DNA from: Tetrastigma voinierianum
Lineage: Eukaryota > Streptophyta > Magnoliopsida > Vitales > Vitaceae
Length of the DNA: 64,000 nt
Assembly (NCBI GenBank): GCA_016808115.1
Contig: JAEQBH010000664.1
Location: 1-64,000 of the forward strand
Direction of reading: 5' to 3'
In this document: positions 9,008 to 19,247 of the stretch, one piece after another
Layout of the letters: every line of letters begins with the position of its first letter
How positions within the stretch are numbered: the stretch's first letter is position 1
Program-made: the position numbers and the translations under genes
The notes under the pieces: generated by a model
Told to the model about the DNA's origin: nothing
The model's database searches: none
What the model saw: only the letters and a program-made list of their open reading frames with translations

Positions 9008-11865
9008 GATAAACCGTTTTTTTCTCCAACTTTTTGGAATCATAACTTTTTCGTTTTAACTCGGATTTGGGCGTGTGAGGTGTCGTTGGAAAGATCTTTA
9101 AATGTAAAATGTAACCATTGGTGGAGTTGAACTCATTCTTCAAATGATACAAGAAAATTCATCTTCTAATGAGACTAGAGAAATGTTATGAGTTTTACAT
9201 AAATATGAATAGGTGATAATAGTTTAGCGTGCCCCGATTCTGATGGGTCGGGTGACCAGGTCGGCTGCGAAGAACTTTGTGTGTCTCATATCATAGAGAC
9301 ATACGTAATTAAAAATAGTACAGTGGCCTACACATCATACTCACCAAAATATATCCAACTCTATTTTGATAGTTTCAAGAGTTGTTACATCACTCTTAAT
9401 ACAAACATGTTCAATTCTAATATTTCATACATGTTTCTGAAAAGCATGTCAGAAACCTGAGTTGGCTTCTTCTCCATGACCTCTAATGACGTCGTCTTCG
9501 AACCTTTGTGCGCGAAAGGGGATCCGCAACGGGAGTGAGCAATGCCAGTAGTGATATTTTCCTACATGGGTTACTCCCCACCTAAAATGCACATGCAATG
9601 GTACAACACTCCCATCCACATTCCATACAATTTATAATTCACACATGGAATGATCTATATTATGCATGAAATGTTTTCCATGCCCATATCGAGTCAACTC
9701 CAGGCTCCTCACACATGCTATGCAGTGTGTGATCGATCCTTAGTATTTCCAATAGCACCCATATCTTGGCGCTGTCGATTTCATGACACCAATGCAATTT
9801 GCCAATGGGTAACCATCCAGTCAATCTGAGCTCCTATCCTTTCAAACTCTAGGTCTAAGTGATGAACATGATCGTGTGTTTTCTCTTGAAGCGACCAGAA
9901 CTTTTAAATTACAGCGGTCTCTAACACCCATACAAAACTTTTCGAGATATCTGTGGTCTCTCTTTGCAGGTAAAACCTTTCGGATATTATCCTGTCTACT
10001 CACAAGTCACACCCATGTAGAACCTTTTGGATAATACCCACGCAGGGTCTCCTAACTAGAAAGTTAAGGATATGACACACATTATTATTTCTCATTTATA
10101 ATTTGAACTATGAGTCTTTATTGGACTTAGTCCAAGATAAACTCAACTACATTCACAAAGAGTGGTGAATAACCATCTTAATACACCCACGGAGCTCAAC
10201 ACGATGTCATCGTGCACATAAGATCACAATGATGCCAATTCATATAATCAATTCCTATGGTTCATACACAATTATATTTCATATAATTCAACCACTCATG
10301 TTAACACATCAATTTAGCATGCATCAACATATTATTTTCTACACAATCCGTGCCATCCAATTCAAGCAAATTTACATGGACATTTTCGGTCCAATAAGCA
10401 AATCGGGGATTGTTTTTTAACGATCCATCAGTAGTGGGTTGTCCATGGGCGTATTATGTCAACATCGGTTCCACTTCTTTGGAACCGAAATCCATGGTTA
10501 TTTCTGGCCTCACAACATCCAAAACCATTTCATGGCTTTTTAAACAAGGAATAACCAAGTAGGAGAAAACCCCTACCTTTTTGAGTTTGTTGAAACTCTA
10601 CAAAACCGGTGTCCACGCGTAGCACTTGCAGCGTAGACCAACTTCTCTTCTTCTTCCAGCGAGAAACATTGGTTGTTTCACCGATAAATCTAGAGAGAAG
10701 TTGGACTCTCTCTCTCTACAAAATACATTTTCTCTCCCACTCTGGGATACCGGGCCAAAATGAAGAGAAAATCTTCATTTTCTCTTTTGTTGTCACTTTG
10801 TCTGCTCTTAGTTGAGCTTTGGGATCCTTTTTAACATATGGCTTAATATAAGTCATTTATCTCTTATCATTTCATTCGTGCGACATGTCGCATGGATAAT
10901 CTGTGGATTGAGCGTCGCGCGGCATACTTCCTATCATGGCCTCTTATAGTGTCATCGATGCAGGCACGGTGTCTCGAAAGACGTGAGTCAAGTGTCTCGG
11001 AATTTGCGTGATGGATTAAATTTCGCAGAGGAGCGATTCCAGCGGTGAAGTCGTTTAGATCATCAGATAAGAATTACGGATTTTGACAAAGTACCATTTT
11101 ACCTTTTGAGAAAATTAAATTTTCTCGGGTCTTACAATAGTTGTTTTTAATTCATAAGTATTAGAAAAAAATGATGTGAGACCGCGATCAAAATATTTAT
11201 ATTTACCAAGTATATTTCTTTAAAAAATTATTTTAAAATTTTATTACAATAAGATGATAACATATTTAAGTTAAAATTACAATAAGATGATAACATACTT
11301 AAGTTAAAATTTTCATAAATTATATTAACAATATTTTTAGTAAATCATATTAATTTATCAAAATTTTGTTCGAACCCATTAATTTATCAAATCTTATTAC
11401 TTCATTATTCCTATTTCAATATTTTTTAAATAATTTGATGTCCAAAAATAATAATAATTTTAAATAAGTTTGTATTTTAAATATTTTAAAGATAATTATA
11501 AAATTAAAAGTGACAATATTTCTTTAAAAAAAAAGACAATAAGATAAATATGAAAACAGAATTATAAAGAATAATATAAATAAAATGACAATATAATTTA
11601 AATTAAATAATTTTCTAATAATTAATATCAAATATAAAAAAATTGTTTTAATCCAAGATAAACTAAGTTTTTTAGAATGAGTTTTTAAATTATTGAAAAA
11701 TTATATTTTCCTTTTATTTTATATTATTCTTTTTAAATTGTTTCATATTTATATTATTAATTTTTTTAAGTAATTCACGTCACTTTAATTTTGTATTATT
11801 ACTGTACAATAAATTTTCAAAAACACAAAAACAAGTTATTTAAAGGGTCAATAAATAGTACCAAT
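9008..11865. repeat. Right arm of the foldback, split by a solo LTR
   Basis: The arm occupies 9008-9225 and 11137-11865; the piece between is a solo LTR (separate entry). Without it, the arms face each other across a centre of a few bases around 9004 (tctcgcgata), giving one long hairpin. Arms differ by many substitutions and by short indels, including a doubled attacaataagatgataacat segment near 11240-11300 that the left arm has once. Divergence suggests an old structure. It could be a foldback transposon or an inverted duplication; no transposase is visible. Confidence 0.75.
9226..11136 (-). mobile_element. Solo LTR, chromovirus-like family, minus orientation
   Basis: On the minus strand it starts TGTAAGACCCGAGAAAATTT (at 11136) and ends near CCATCAGAATCGGGGCAC. 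That is the TGTRAGACCCC ... CGGGG(TGT)CACA scheme of the LTRs at 29981, 43616, 46842 and 52273. ATAGT is found on both sides (9221-9225 and 11137-11141), compatible with a 5-bp target duplication, although the left LTR end is degraded (ttagcgtgcccc). The stretch 9300-11100 holds no gene: on the minus strand it has the short AG/CT-rich leader (10680-10740) typical of these LTRs. Confidence 0.65.
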
Positions 11866-13001
11866 AGCTGAATCAAGAGAGATATCATTAATTTTAATAA
11901 TTTGTATTTGATTTTTAAATATTCTCGTTTCAATAATTTTTAATAAGTTGATGTAAATAATAATAATTTTTAAATAAATTTTTATTCTAAATGTTTTAGA
12001 TATAGTTTCATATAGATTTGGTAATTGAATTTTTTTTAAATGATGAAGTCGCTATTACCAGCACTGCAATTGAATTTTAAAAAATTTATGAAGCCCATTT
12101 TTAGAACAACAGCAATGACTTTAAAAATATTGATGAAGCATTGTTCGAACTGATAGCGTCGTCACAGTTAATAAACATATGACTTAAGCGTATTAGATTG
12201 GATAATAATTTTAAATACAAATTATTTTTTATAATTTTTTTAAATAATATTTTAATTCAAAACTCAAATCCGATTAAGGATAGGTAAAAATATAGTTTAG
12301 TTAAGAAAATTTTAATATATCAAAATTGAGAATATGAAAATTTTGATATATTACATCTTTAGTTTTTCGTTTTTCGAGAAAATGCGTTTAGTCTTGAATT
12401 TGATTGAAATAAAGGAATAAGAAAATCCAGTTTTTAATAATTTTTAAAAAATGAAGTTAGTAAGATGAAATGTTTTAAAATACGAGGTTACTGTCGCGAT
12501 AAGATGTTTCGTGGCACGTGAGAGGAAAGAAAATCGAAGTGGAAGATGAAAGGGGAAGAAAAGAAAATAACGCTTAATCCCGTGTTTCGTTTTATCGTCA
12601 GCCGGAAATCGGATGTTCGATTTAATTCGAACGAAACCAATAGAAACGATTTTAATTAAGCCTTATAAAATGTTGAAAATAGTAGAATTCATTTTCTTTG
12701 TTTTAAAATTTGTTTTATGCAGTTACCAAGTAGCTAAGCGTGTTTAAACATTTTGAAAAAATTTGAATAGAGAAAATATAAAAAATTTTACCTACTAAAC
12801 AGTGCCTAAGAGTAGCGTGAGGATGAGAAAAACGGAAAAAGAAAATATCGTGAGAACGAGAGAAACGGAAATAAGGCTGAATAATATATATTTTAAATAT
12901 TAATATTTTTTTCCATCTCTTGACATTACAGTAAATTTGGAATGATTGATTGCTCTATTTTATCAAAAGTCCTAAATATTGACCCTTTTAATTGGTTATC
13001 T

Positions 13002-13061
<60 letters not shown>

Positions 13062-13210
13062 TTGAAAAAGGTTATCCCAATATTTTATTTCCTAAATTTC
13101 TCCTAAATAGATATTTTCTAATAAAATAGGTGACCTACTGGTTATTTTCAAGGTTGCCATGAAAACTCTAGAAAGAGGGTTTTAGCAAGAAAAACGTAGG
13201 CAGGGAATCC
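11866..13210. other. AT-rich upstream region of the ARC6 homologue
   Basis: 11880-12010 repeats part of the foldback's right arm in the same orientation (ttcaataatttttaataagttgatgtaaataataataattttt), so it is a third partial copy. 12060-13000 has no recognisable gene or repeat. A TA microsatellite follows at 13007. The 150 bases before the ATG at 13211 show no clear TATA box apart from the TA tract, so a promoter cannot be placed with confidence. Confidence 0.45.
13007..13053. repeat. (TA)n microsatellite
   Basis: About 23 uninterrupted TA dinucleotides followed by a T run, 160 bp upstream of the ARC6 start codon. Confidence 0.97.
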
Positions 13211-13722
13211 ATGACACACCTCCGCCTTGCTCTCTACTCTCCAGTAATCGCCCCACCGCCAAGAACCGTAAGAAGACCCTCCAGGATCAGGTCCCAGGGC
13301 GGTGCCGCCGCTAACACTCCCAGCACTGCCACCGCCTTCTCCGCCAGCAAATGGGCCGATCGCCTCCTTAGCGACTTCCAGTTCCTCCCCGCCACCACCA
13401 CCCTTCCCTTCCGAACGGTTCCCACCGAGCTGACATCCTCGCCTCCCGACTTGCTCCTCCGGGCGCGACGCGTGTCAATTCCGCTCCATTTCTACCAGGT
13501 ATTGGGTGCTGAGGCCCATTTTCTTGGTGATGGTATCAGACGAGCGTACGAAGCAAGGGTTTCGAAGCCGCCTCAGTACGGGTATTCTCAGGATGCATTG
13601 ATCAGCCGGAGGCAGATTCTTCAGGCGGCTTGCGAAACTGCTTGGTTCTAGATCGAAGAAGAGTACAATGAAGGTCTGGCCGAAGATGATGGAAACGATT
13701 TTCTTGCATGCCTTGGGATAAG
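13211..13722 (+). CDS. ARC6: ARC6 exon 1 (transit peptide, J-like region)
   Basis: The ATG at 13211 opens 146 codons: an S/T/P/R-rich leader of about 45 residues, then SKWADRLLSDFQFLP and the J-like domain. The frame meets TAG at 13649-13651 just after QAACETAW, where a short asparagine-proline stretch is expected, so one or a few bases are missing. Homology resumes in a shifted frame (EEYNEGLAEDDGN) and shifts once more before the expected PWDK at 13711-13722, followed by a good donor (aag|gtaaaa). Exon end is supported by this motif. Confidence 0.85.
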
Positions 13723-16700
13723 GTAAAAAACACTCTATAGCCATGTACATTATTTCATAGCCTATGATTTTTGGGTTACTAGGCAATTTTATATGAAATA
13801 TAAGTCTGATTAATATACACTATACATTGTGCATGCTTCTCCCATTTCTTAGTTGTTTAAGGTATCGGGTTAATTAGGTGTTTTTTTTTTTTTTTTTGAC
13901 AACTAAGCACTTTGTTACAATTTACAATCCACCGGGACTCAGAACCCGGACCCTCCTCCTGGTGTCTATGCCTTGAAGAGCTATGCATGTTAGAGATTCG
14001 GTTAATATTTTATTTGTTGGTCCGTTACCTAATAGTTTAATATTTTTTATTAAATGGTAGTTTAATATAGCATAGAGATTAGTTAGTCTACATTATTTGT
14101 TGACCCACTATTTTTTCAGTTATTTCAGTTTACTACATTCTTTTATACTCTATTTCACTTCACTGGTTGTTAATTAGAGTTTTGGATTATTATATTGACT
14201 TATTGCTTAATAGTTTAAACTTTGGTTTTTGGTACAGTTTAGTATGATGCTTTTGATACTAATCGGTTGGGTGGTAATAAATGTCCTGGGGCCTTGTGTG
14301 TGCTGCAGAAGCAGGAGAGAATGAGGTAGTGCTTCAAATTGGAGATAGTTTGCTTAGAGAAAGGTTGCCCAAATCTTTCAAGCAAGATGTTGTGTTGGCA
14401 ATGGCACTTGCCTATGTTGACTTGTCTAGGGATGCAATGGCATTGTCTCCTCCTGATTTTATTCGAGGTTGTGAAGTGCTTGAGAGGGCTTTGAAGCTGT
14501 TGCAGGTAATAGTATGTGTGTGTGTGCTTGCATTTGCATTTTCAAGTCCATAACATTTCATATTACGTGTTGTAGCAGTGAAACAGTAACATAACAAACA
14601 ATGTTCAATATTGTCTAAAATGCTAATCACTTGGAAGTAGAATCTCATGAAACTTGTTGGTTTATATTAAAAAAGCATCCTAAGGGCTTAAGGCAACAAT
14701 TTTCAAACAAATGGATCATATTAAGAGGATAGTGTCTGATATCCCACCAGCCTTGAGGCTGACAATAATGAAAAAAAAAAGCAAATATGCTAGATTAATG
14801 TTAGTCTAAGAACAACAAGAGGAACCACATACAGAAAAGTGACTAGAACTTTTTTGATAGTTAAAATACAATAATATATTAAAAGCACATGACATAGTTT
14901 TAGAAGGCGTGCTTAAGGCCCCACTCCTTGGCTTAGTGCCTCACTGTCCAAAACATGTGTCTTATTGAAAAGGCATGCCTTGCAGACTTTAATTTCCTTT
15001 CTAACCTTATATTTTTGAAATTTCTAATTATGTATATTGAAATTTATATAATTTCTTTACTTTTTCATTGAATGTTTCTTTTAAATGTCAGGAATGTTAA
15101 GTTTTTTATTAATTCAATTAGATTTTGAATAATATTTTATAAAATTGATGTGCATCCGAGGTCACATTTCACTTAACAGCGTCTCTTTATGTCGAGGCAG
15201 CAGCCTAAGGCCCAAGAGGAAGCTTTAAGCTTTGCGCCTCTCTTAAAACTATGGCACCTAGAGAGGGTGCAGAAAAGAGACAAATTTTCTGAATCCTGTA
15301 ATCTTCATAATTTTTAATAACATAAAATGATATGTTCTTTCCTATAAGTTCACCTGTGATTATGATTTGTGGATCTTGGTGATAAATCATGAAGCAGGAA
15401 ATGCTCTTGGAGACCTCAATTGATTCTTGTAGATGCTTCCCTACACTTGGCTCTTTATTGCAAGAGATTTTAAAAGCCCAATGTACCAAACAAAAACCTA
15501 ACCTGCCTTCAGATTGCCTTCCCAATGACTACCCCTCTATCCTTCTACTTAATGCACTTAGTAAGCATATTCCAAGTATGCCTAAACATAACTATTTTTG
15601 CACAAGATTATAGCACATTAGTATGAATATGACTATGCCTCAGTTCCGGTACTGTTTCCTAGCAGTGAAACCTTGAGCTCATGAATATGTTCCTTCTTAT
15701 GTAGGAGAGGGGCAGCAGCCTTGCGCCAGATTTACAAGCACAGATTGATGAGACATTGGAAGAGATCACTCCACGTTGTGTTTTGGAGCTTCTGGCTTTG
15801 CCCCTTAATGATGAATACAGAACAAGAAGAAAAGAGGGTCTTCAAGGTGTTCGCAACATTTTATGGGCTGTTGGAGGTGGTGGAGCAGCTGCAGTTGCTG
15901 GGGGGTTCACACGTGAAGATTTTATGAATGAAGCCTTCTTATGTATGACAGCAGCTGAGCAGGTGACCCCTAGCAGACTATTTTTATTGAAACCATTACT
16001 TAACCTTTTGATCCTTCATTACTCAACCCTCTCATTCATTTCTTGTCTTTTTGTTTCTTTCCGGTTTTAATTTTTCTCCCCTGGGAAGGTTGATCTATTT
16101 GCTGCTACACCGAGTAATATCCCAGCAGAAAGTTTCGAGGTTTATGGAGTGGCACTTGCACTTGTTGCTCAAGCCTTTATGGGTAAAAAGCCTCACCTCA
16201 TCCAAGATGCTGATAACCTGTTCCAGCAACTTCAGCGGACAAAGATAACAGCCCTGGGGAGGGGGGCTGTCTTGGGTCATACTCCTGGACAGAATTCAGG
16301 GAATAGACTTTTCTCTGAAAGGGCCTCTGTTCATTGCTTGTGGGAGAAGATTGATGAGTGTCGCTCATGGTTAGGATTAGACGATCACAGCTCACCATAC
16401 AGAGATCCATCTATTGTAGAGTTTGTTTTGGAGAACTCCAAGGATGACCATGATAATGATCTCCTTCCAGGGCTGTGTAAACTTCTAGAGACATGGTTAA
16501 TGGAGTAGTTTTCTCCCCAGATTTAGAGATACTAAAGGTGTGCAGTTCAAGCTTGAGATTATTATGATGATCCACTGTCCTGGGAATATCTTGAGAGGCT
16601 GGAGGGTGTTGGTCAGTTCACCATTAGCTGCAGCTGCATGCATTAAGAGTAGACTGAGGCTACAGCTGTCTTGATAATGTTAAGGCTAGTGCAATTCAGG

Positions 16701-17637
16701 CACTGCAGAAGGTGTTTCCTGTTAATCATGGAATTGAGAATTTGAGACGTGAAGATAGTGGGATAAATAATTTTGTTCCTGTTGTAGAAAGTGAAGAGCC
16801 TTTGCAAAATCCTGATAGAAATGATTCTGCCTGCATAGCTGAAATTCCTGAGGAAAACAGTTCTGATGAAATATATGAACCTAAATTGATTACTGACAAA
16901 ATAAAAGATGCAAGTGTGAAGATCATGTGTGGTGGTGTGGTGCTTGGACTGATGACTTTGGTTGGCTTGAAGTATTTACCATCTAAGAAAAACTTATCCA
17001 TTCTTCGTAAAGAAGTTGGTTCAGCTATGGCATCTGATGTCATCAATGTGGGTATGATCTAAGGAGACACTTCCTTTTTTCTTTTCTTTTATTTTCTTTT
17101 CTTTTTGGTTAATTAATATATGAACCATTCACACTCCAATCCTGAGAAGTTCAAAGATGCTATTTGTTTTAGTTTATTTAAGAAGTTTCGCATGGATATT
17201 CCATGGAGTCAGCATGTTATGTAAAACTAACATATCCTGAGATGCAATTGCATTTGCCTATCATGAAAATCCAACTAGTACAGACCTTTGAAAACTCTCT
17301 GGTAATTCTCTACATTCTTAAGCTTGGTCAATAAATCATTCTCTTTTGCGGTGATCTTGACACTAGTGTCTAAATTCTTTATTTGTTCATTCATTTTCTC
17401 CTTTGAGCACATTTACCCATTTAGTGGTCTTTTTGGATAATTTCACTAAGCTGTCATTATCTGCTTAAGATATGCCATCATTTTCTCTTTTTCATTTGGA
17501 ATTGATATTTTTATTTATAGAATCATTTGATTGTCTTAGGGCCCATTTATGTCAATAGTCTCTGAATTTTTATGGCTCTGTCCCTATTTTTTTCAGTTTA
17601 CTGGACGATAGCAAGATGTCTGAATTTTTGTGTGTGG

Positions 17638-17671
<34 letters not shown>

Positions 17672-17725
17672 CCTCTCTCTTTCCCCCTCCTCCCTCCTCT
17701 CTGTCTCCCTCCCTCCCCCCCCTCC

Positions 17726-17768
<43 letters not shown>

Positions 17769-19247
17769 CTCCCTCCCCCCTCCCTCCTCCTCCACTGTCT
17801 CTCTCTCTCTTGTGTTGGCTTTTAAGTTCCCTTACACCCATGTATAAGCACCAATAAGTCATTTCTTCATTTATTGCAAGCTTGAGAGCTCTCTCCTCTC
17901 ATGTCCTGCAAGAAATAAGGGTCTTATACTCTTTTGTCATTTTCTTTAAAGCCTATCAATTAATGTGTTTTATCTTTCCAATTAACAAGTGTTGCCTTTG
18001 AAAGAACTGGGTGGCCCATCGCTCTATGTCACTCTTATTGTTCCCAGCATGCGGGTATATAGAAACACGATAAGGTCTATGATTCTTGCTAAGCAAAAAC
18101 TCTCTCATCCCCAGCAAGATAAGGAAGGATCTTATACATTTGTGTCGTTTTTAATATAACTGATGAAAAAATCTCACTGAAATCCAGCAAATTTCTATTT
18201 TTTGTGTTGACAACCTACGTCTTATTCATACACAATGAACAACTTTTCAACTTTTAAAGCAAGTATAACCTTGCAGGGTTGGTTGAGAGATACGAGGAAA
18301 TACAGATTGGATGCAAGATTTGCTGAAGAGCCTAGTTCGCAAGTGGCAGAGCATTAAATCTCAGGCTCTTGGACCAGATCATTGCCTCGAAAAATTGTCA
18401 GAGAATTGAAAATCCTAGCTTATAAACTTCTAGTGGCTCATATATCATTTTCATTCCACATTCATTTTCCTTCTATGCCTCCATATGAAATAAGTAGTAA
18501 TTCAGAGAATCATAATAGAAAAAAGAATACTTAAAGAAATAAACAGTGAAACTGGTTGGCTTCTGACTTCTCTTGGAAATGAGTTCCTTCTCCAGGAAGT
18601 TTATTGACCTAAAGAAAAACACACTTTTATGATGGAAACAATTCAAGAGAAATAGTAGAAGGTTCCTATATGTCATGGTATCTTGCCATTTTTTTTCCTT
18701 TTTGTTTGAAGATGGTAATCTTGCGGCCACATATACGAGATTGGTGAAGATAGTGTTGTTGTAGGGGCGTAAACAGAGTTTAAATATAGTGGGGGTGTGG
18801 GCTATGTGGGAGTATATATATCAATCACAAATGCTATTTGTTGGTCAGGGCATGGTTGATATGTTTGTTTTATTAAAAAAAAATTCTACAAGTGATCGCG
18901 GGTAATCATTACGTCAATCCAGTCCCAATCTAACACTGAGAGCTACTGCTGCAGATTCTTGATGGTCGGATGTTGAAGATTTGGACAGATCGAGCTGCTG
19001 AAATAGCACAGCATGGCTGGTTTTGGGAATACACTTTGCTAAACTTGACAATTGACAGTGTCACCAAATCTCCTAGATGGGCGACGGGCGAAAGTGGAAA
19101 GCAACACTAGAGGAGTCTGCCCACCTAACTGACACTCTGCATCCACAGAACAACGACTCATACAGCACAACCTACACCACAAGGTATGAGATGTCCTATC
19201 ATAACTCAGGATGGAAAATTACTGAAGGAGCTGTGCTCAAGTCATAA
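13211..19247 (+). CDS. ARC6: ARC6 homologue, plastid-division protein; six exon blocks with frameshifts
   Basis: ARC6 is an inner-envelope plastid protein. Its stromal N-terminal part tethers FtsZ2 at the division ring, and its C-terminal part in the intermembrane space binds PDV2. The match is strong from end to end: SKWADRLLSDF and the J-like region (FYQVLGAEAHFLGDGIRRAY, VSKPPQ, ALISRRQILQAACET) in exon 1; LPKSFKQDVVLAMALAYVDL in exon 2; ITPRCVLELLALPLNDEYR and VRNILWAVGGGGA in exon 3; AESFEVYGVALALVAQAFMG in exon 4; a membrane segment around IMCGGVVLGLMTLVGLKYL; and TDRAAEIAQHGWFWEYTLLN ... SGWKITEGAVLKS at the C terminus. The N terminus is basic and S/T/P-rich, as expected of a transit peptide. 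Six blocks and intron positions fit the plant gene. Small indels break the frame in blocks 1, 2, 4, 5 and 6, and two splice sites look lost. It is therefore either a pseudogene or an intact gene with assembly errors. It is not the paralogue PARC6, whose sequence differs. Confidence 0.9.
14284..14505 (+). CDS. ARC6: ARC6 exon 2
   Basis: Encodes ENEVVLQIGDSLLRERLPKS, then FKQDVVLAMALAYVDLSRDA up to ALKLLQ, with a donor cag|gtaata at 14505. The expected start (V-P-G-A-L-C-V-L-Q-E) is present only with two single-base losses (gtcctgggg and ctgcagaag), and there is no AG acceptor directly before it. The apparent ATG at 14281 is not a real start. Confidence 0.8.
14893..15253. mobile_element. hAT-like MITE in ARC6 intron 2
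   Basis: A 361-bp non-coding element with imperfect terminal inverted repeats, CATAGTTTTAGAAGGCG at the left and GCGCCTCTCTTAAAACTATG at the right. Eight bases outside each end are similar (gcacatga and gcacctag, 5 of 8 identical), as expected from a decayed 8-bp hAT target duplication. Subterminal GC-rich blocks (aaggcccc..ccttggc; cctaaggcccaag) fit the class. It has no coding capacity and would have been moved by a transposase elsewhere. Confidence 0.65.
15705..15962 (+). CDS. ARC6: ARC6 exon 3 (intact frame)
   Basis: A clean exon between gtag|GAG and CAG|gtgacc. It reads SSLAPDLQAQIDETLEEITP ... LQGVRNILWAVGGGGAAAVA ... FTREDFMNEAFLCMTAAEQ without a break, in phase 0 at both ends. Compared with the usual EEGA start it has ERG, an in-frame loss. 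This is the best-preserved block of the gene. Confidence 0.9.
16089..17051 (+). CDS. ARC6: ARC6 exon 4 (stromal domain to membrane segment)
   Basis: The acceptor is gggaag|GTTGATC. The frame is open to TAG at 16506-16508 (DLFAATPSNIPAESFEVYGV ... LLPGLCKLLETWLME), with a disturbed patch at 16250-16310. From 16500 to 16710 homology to the expected VVFPRFRDTK ... LAAAAAI ... DNVKASAIQALQKVF needs several frame changes. From 16712 the frame is open again through the acidic linker and the hydrophobic segment IMCGGVVLGLMTLVGLKYL (about 16920-16980), and ends GSAMASDVINVG|gtatga. Confidence 0.85.
17638..17812. repeat. CT-rich microsatellite in ARC6 intron 4
   Basis: Two long (CT)n runs separated by CCCTCC-type interruptions. 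ORFs on both strands here (S/L/P-only or R/E/G-only) are low-complexity artefacts. The rest of the 1.2-kb intron is unremarkable. Confidence 0.95.
18277..18403 (+). CDS. ARC6: ARC6 exon 5
   Basis: The acceptor is ttgcag|GGTTGG. It encodes RLDARFAEE, then after a one-base shift LVRKWQSIKSQALGPDHCLE and KLSE, the start of the intermembrane-space domain. The expected GT donor after KLSE is missing (gag|aattga), so correct splicing would fail unless two bases are lost from the assembly. Confidence 0.75.
18955..19247 (+). CDS. ARC6: ARC6 exon 6 (C-terminal PDV2-binding region)
   Basis: The acceptor is ctgcag|ATTCTTGATGG. It encodes ILDGRMLKIWTDRAAEIAQH, then LLNLTIDSVT. Two or three small shifts at about 19068-19115 interrupt the EATLEESAHL segment, then RYEMSYHNSGWKITEGAVLK S with stop TAA at 19245-19247. 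The C terminus matches ARC6 in position and sequence. Confidence 0.85.

Noticed and set aside
8660..9152. Short ORFs in the foldback
   Set aside because: Reverse-complement partners of each other caused by the inverted repeat.
13211..13651. PARC6/CDP1 instead of ARC6
   Set aside because: SKWADRLLSDF, the J-like region and the C-terminal GWKITEG..LKS follow ARC6, not its paralogue.
14281..14553. ATG at 14281 as a start of a separate gene
   Set aside because: It is a frame artefact at the beginning of ARC6 exon 2; homology runs through from the upstream exon.
17593..17862. ORFs made of S/L/P or R/E/G only
   Set aside because: Translation of a CT-rich microsatellite inside an intron.
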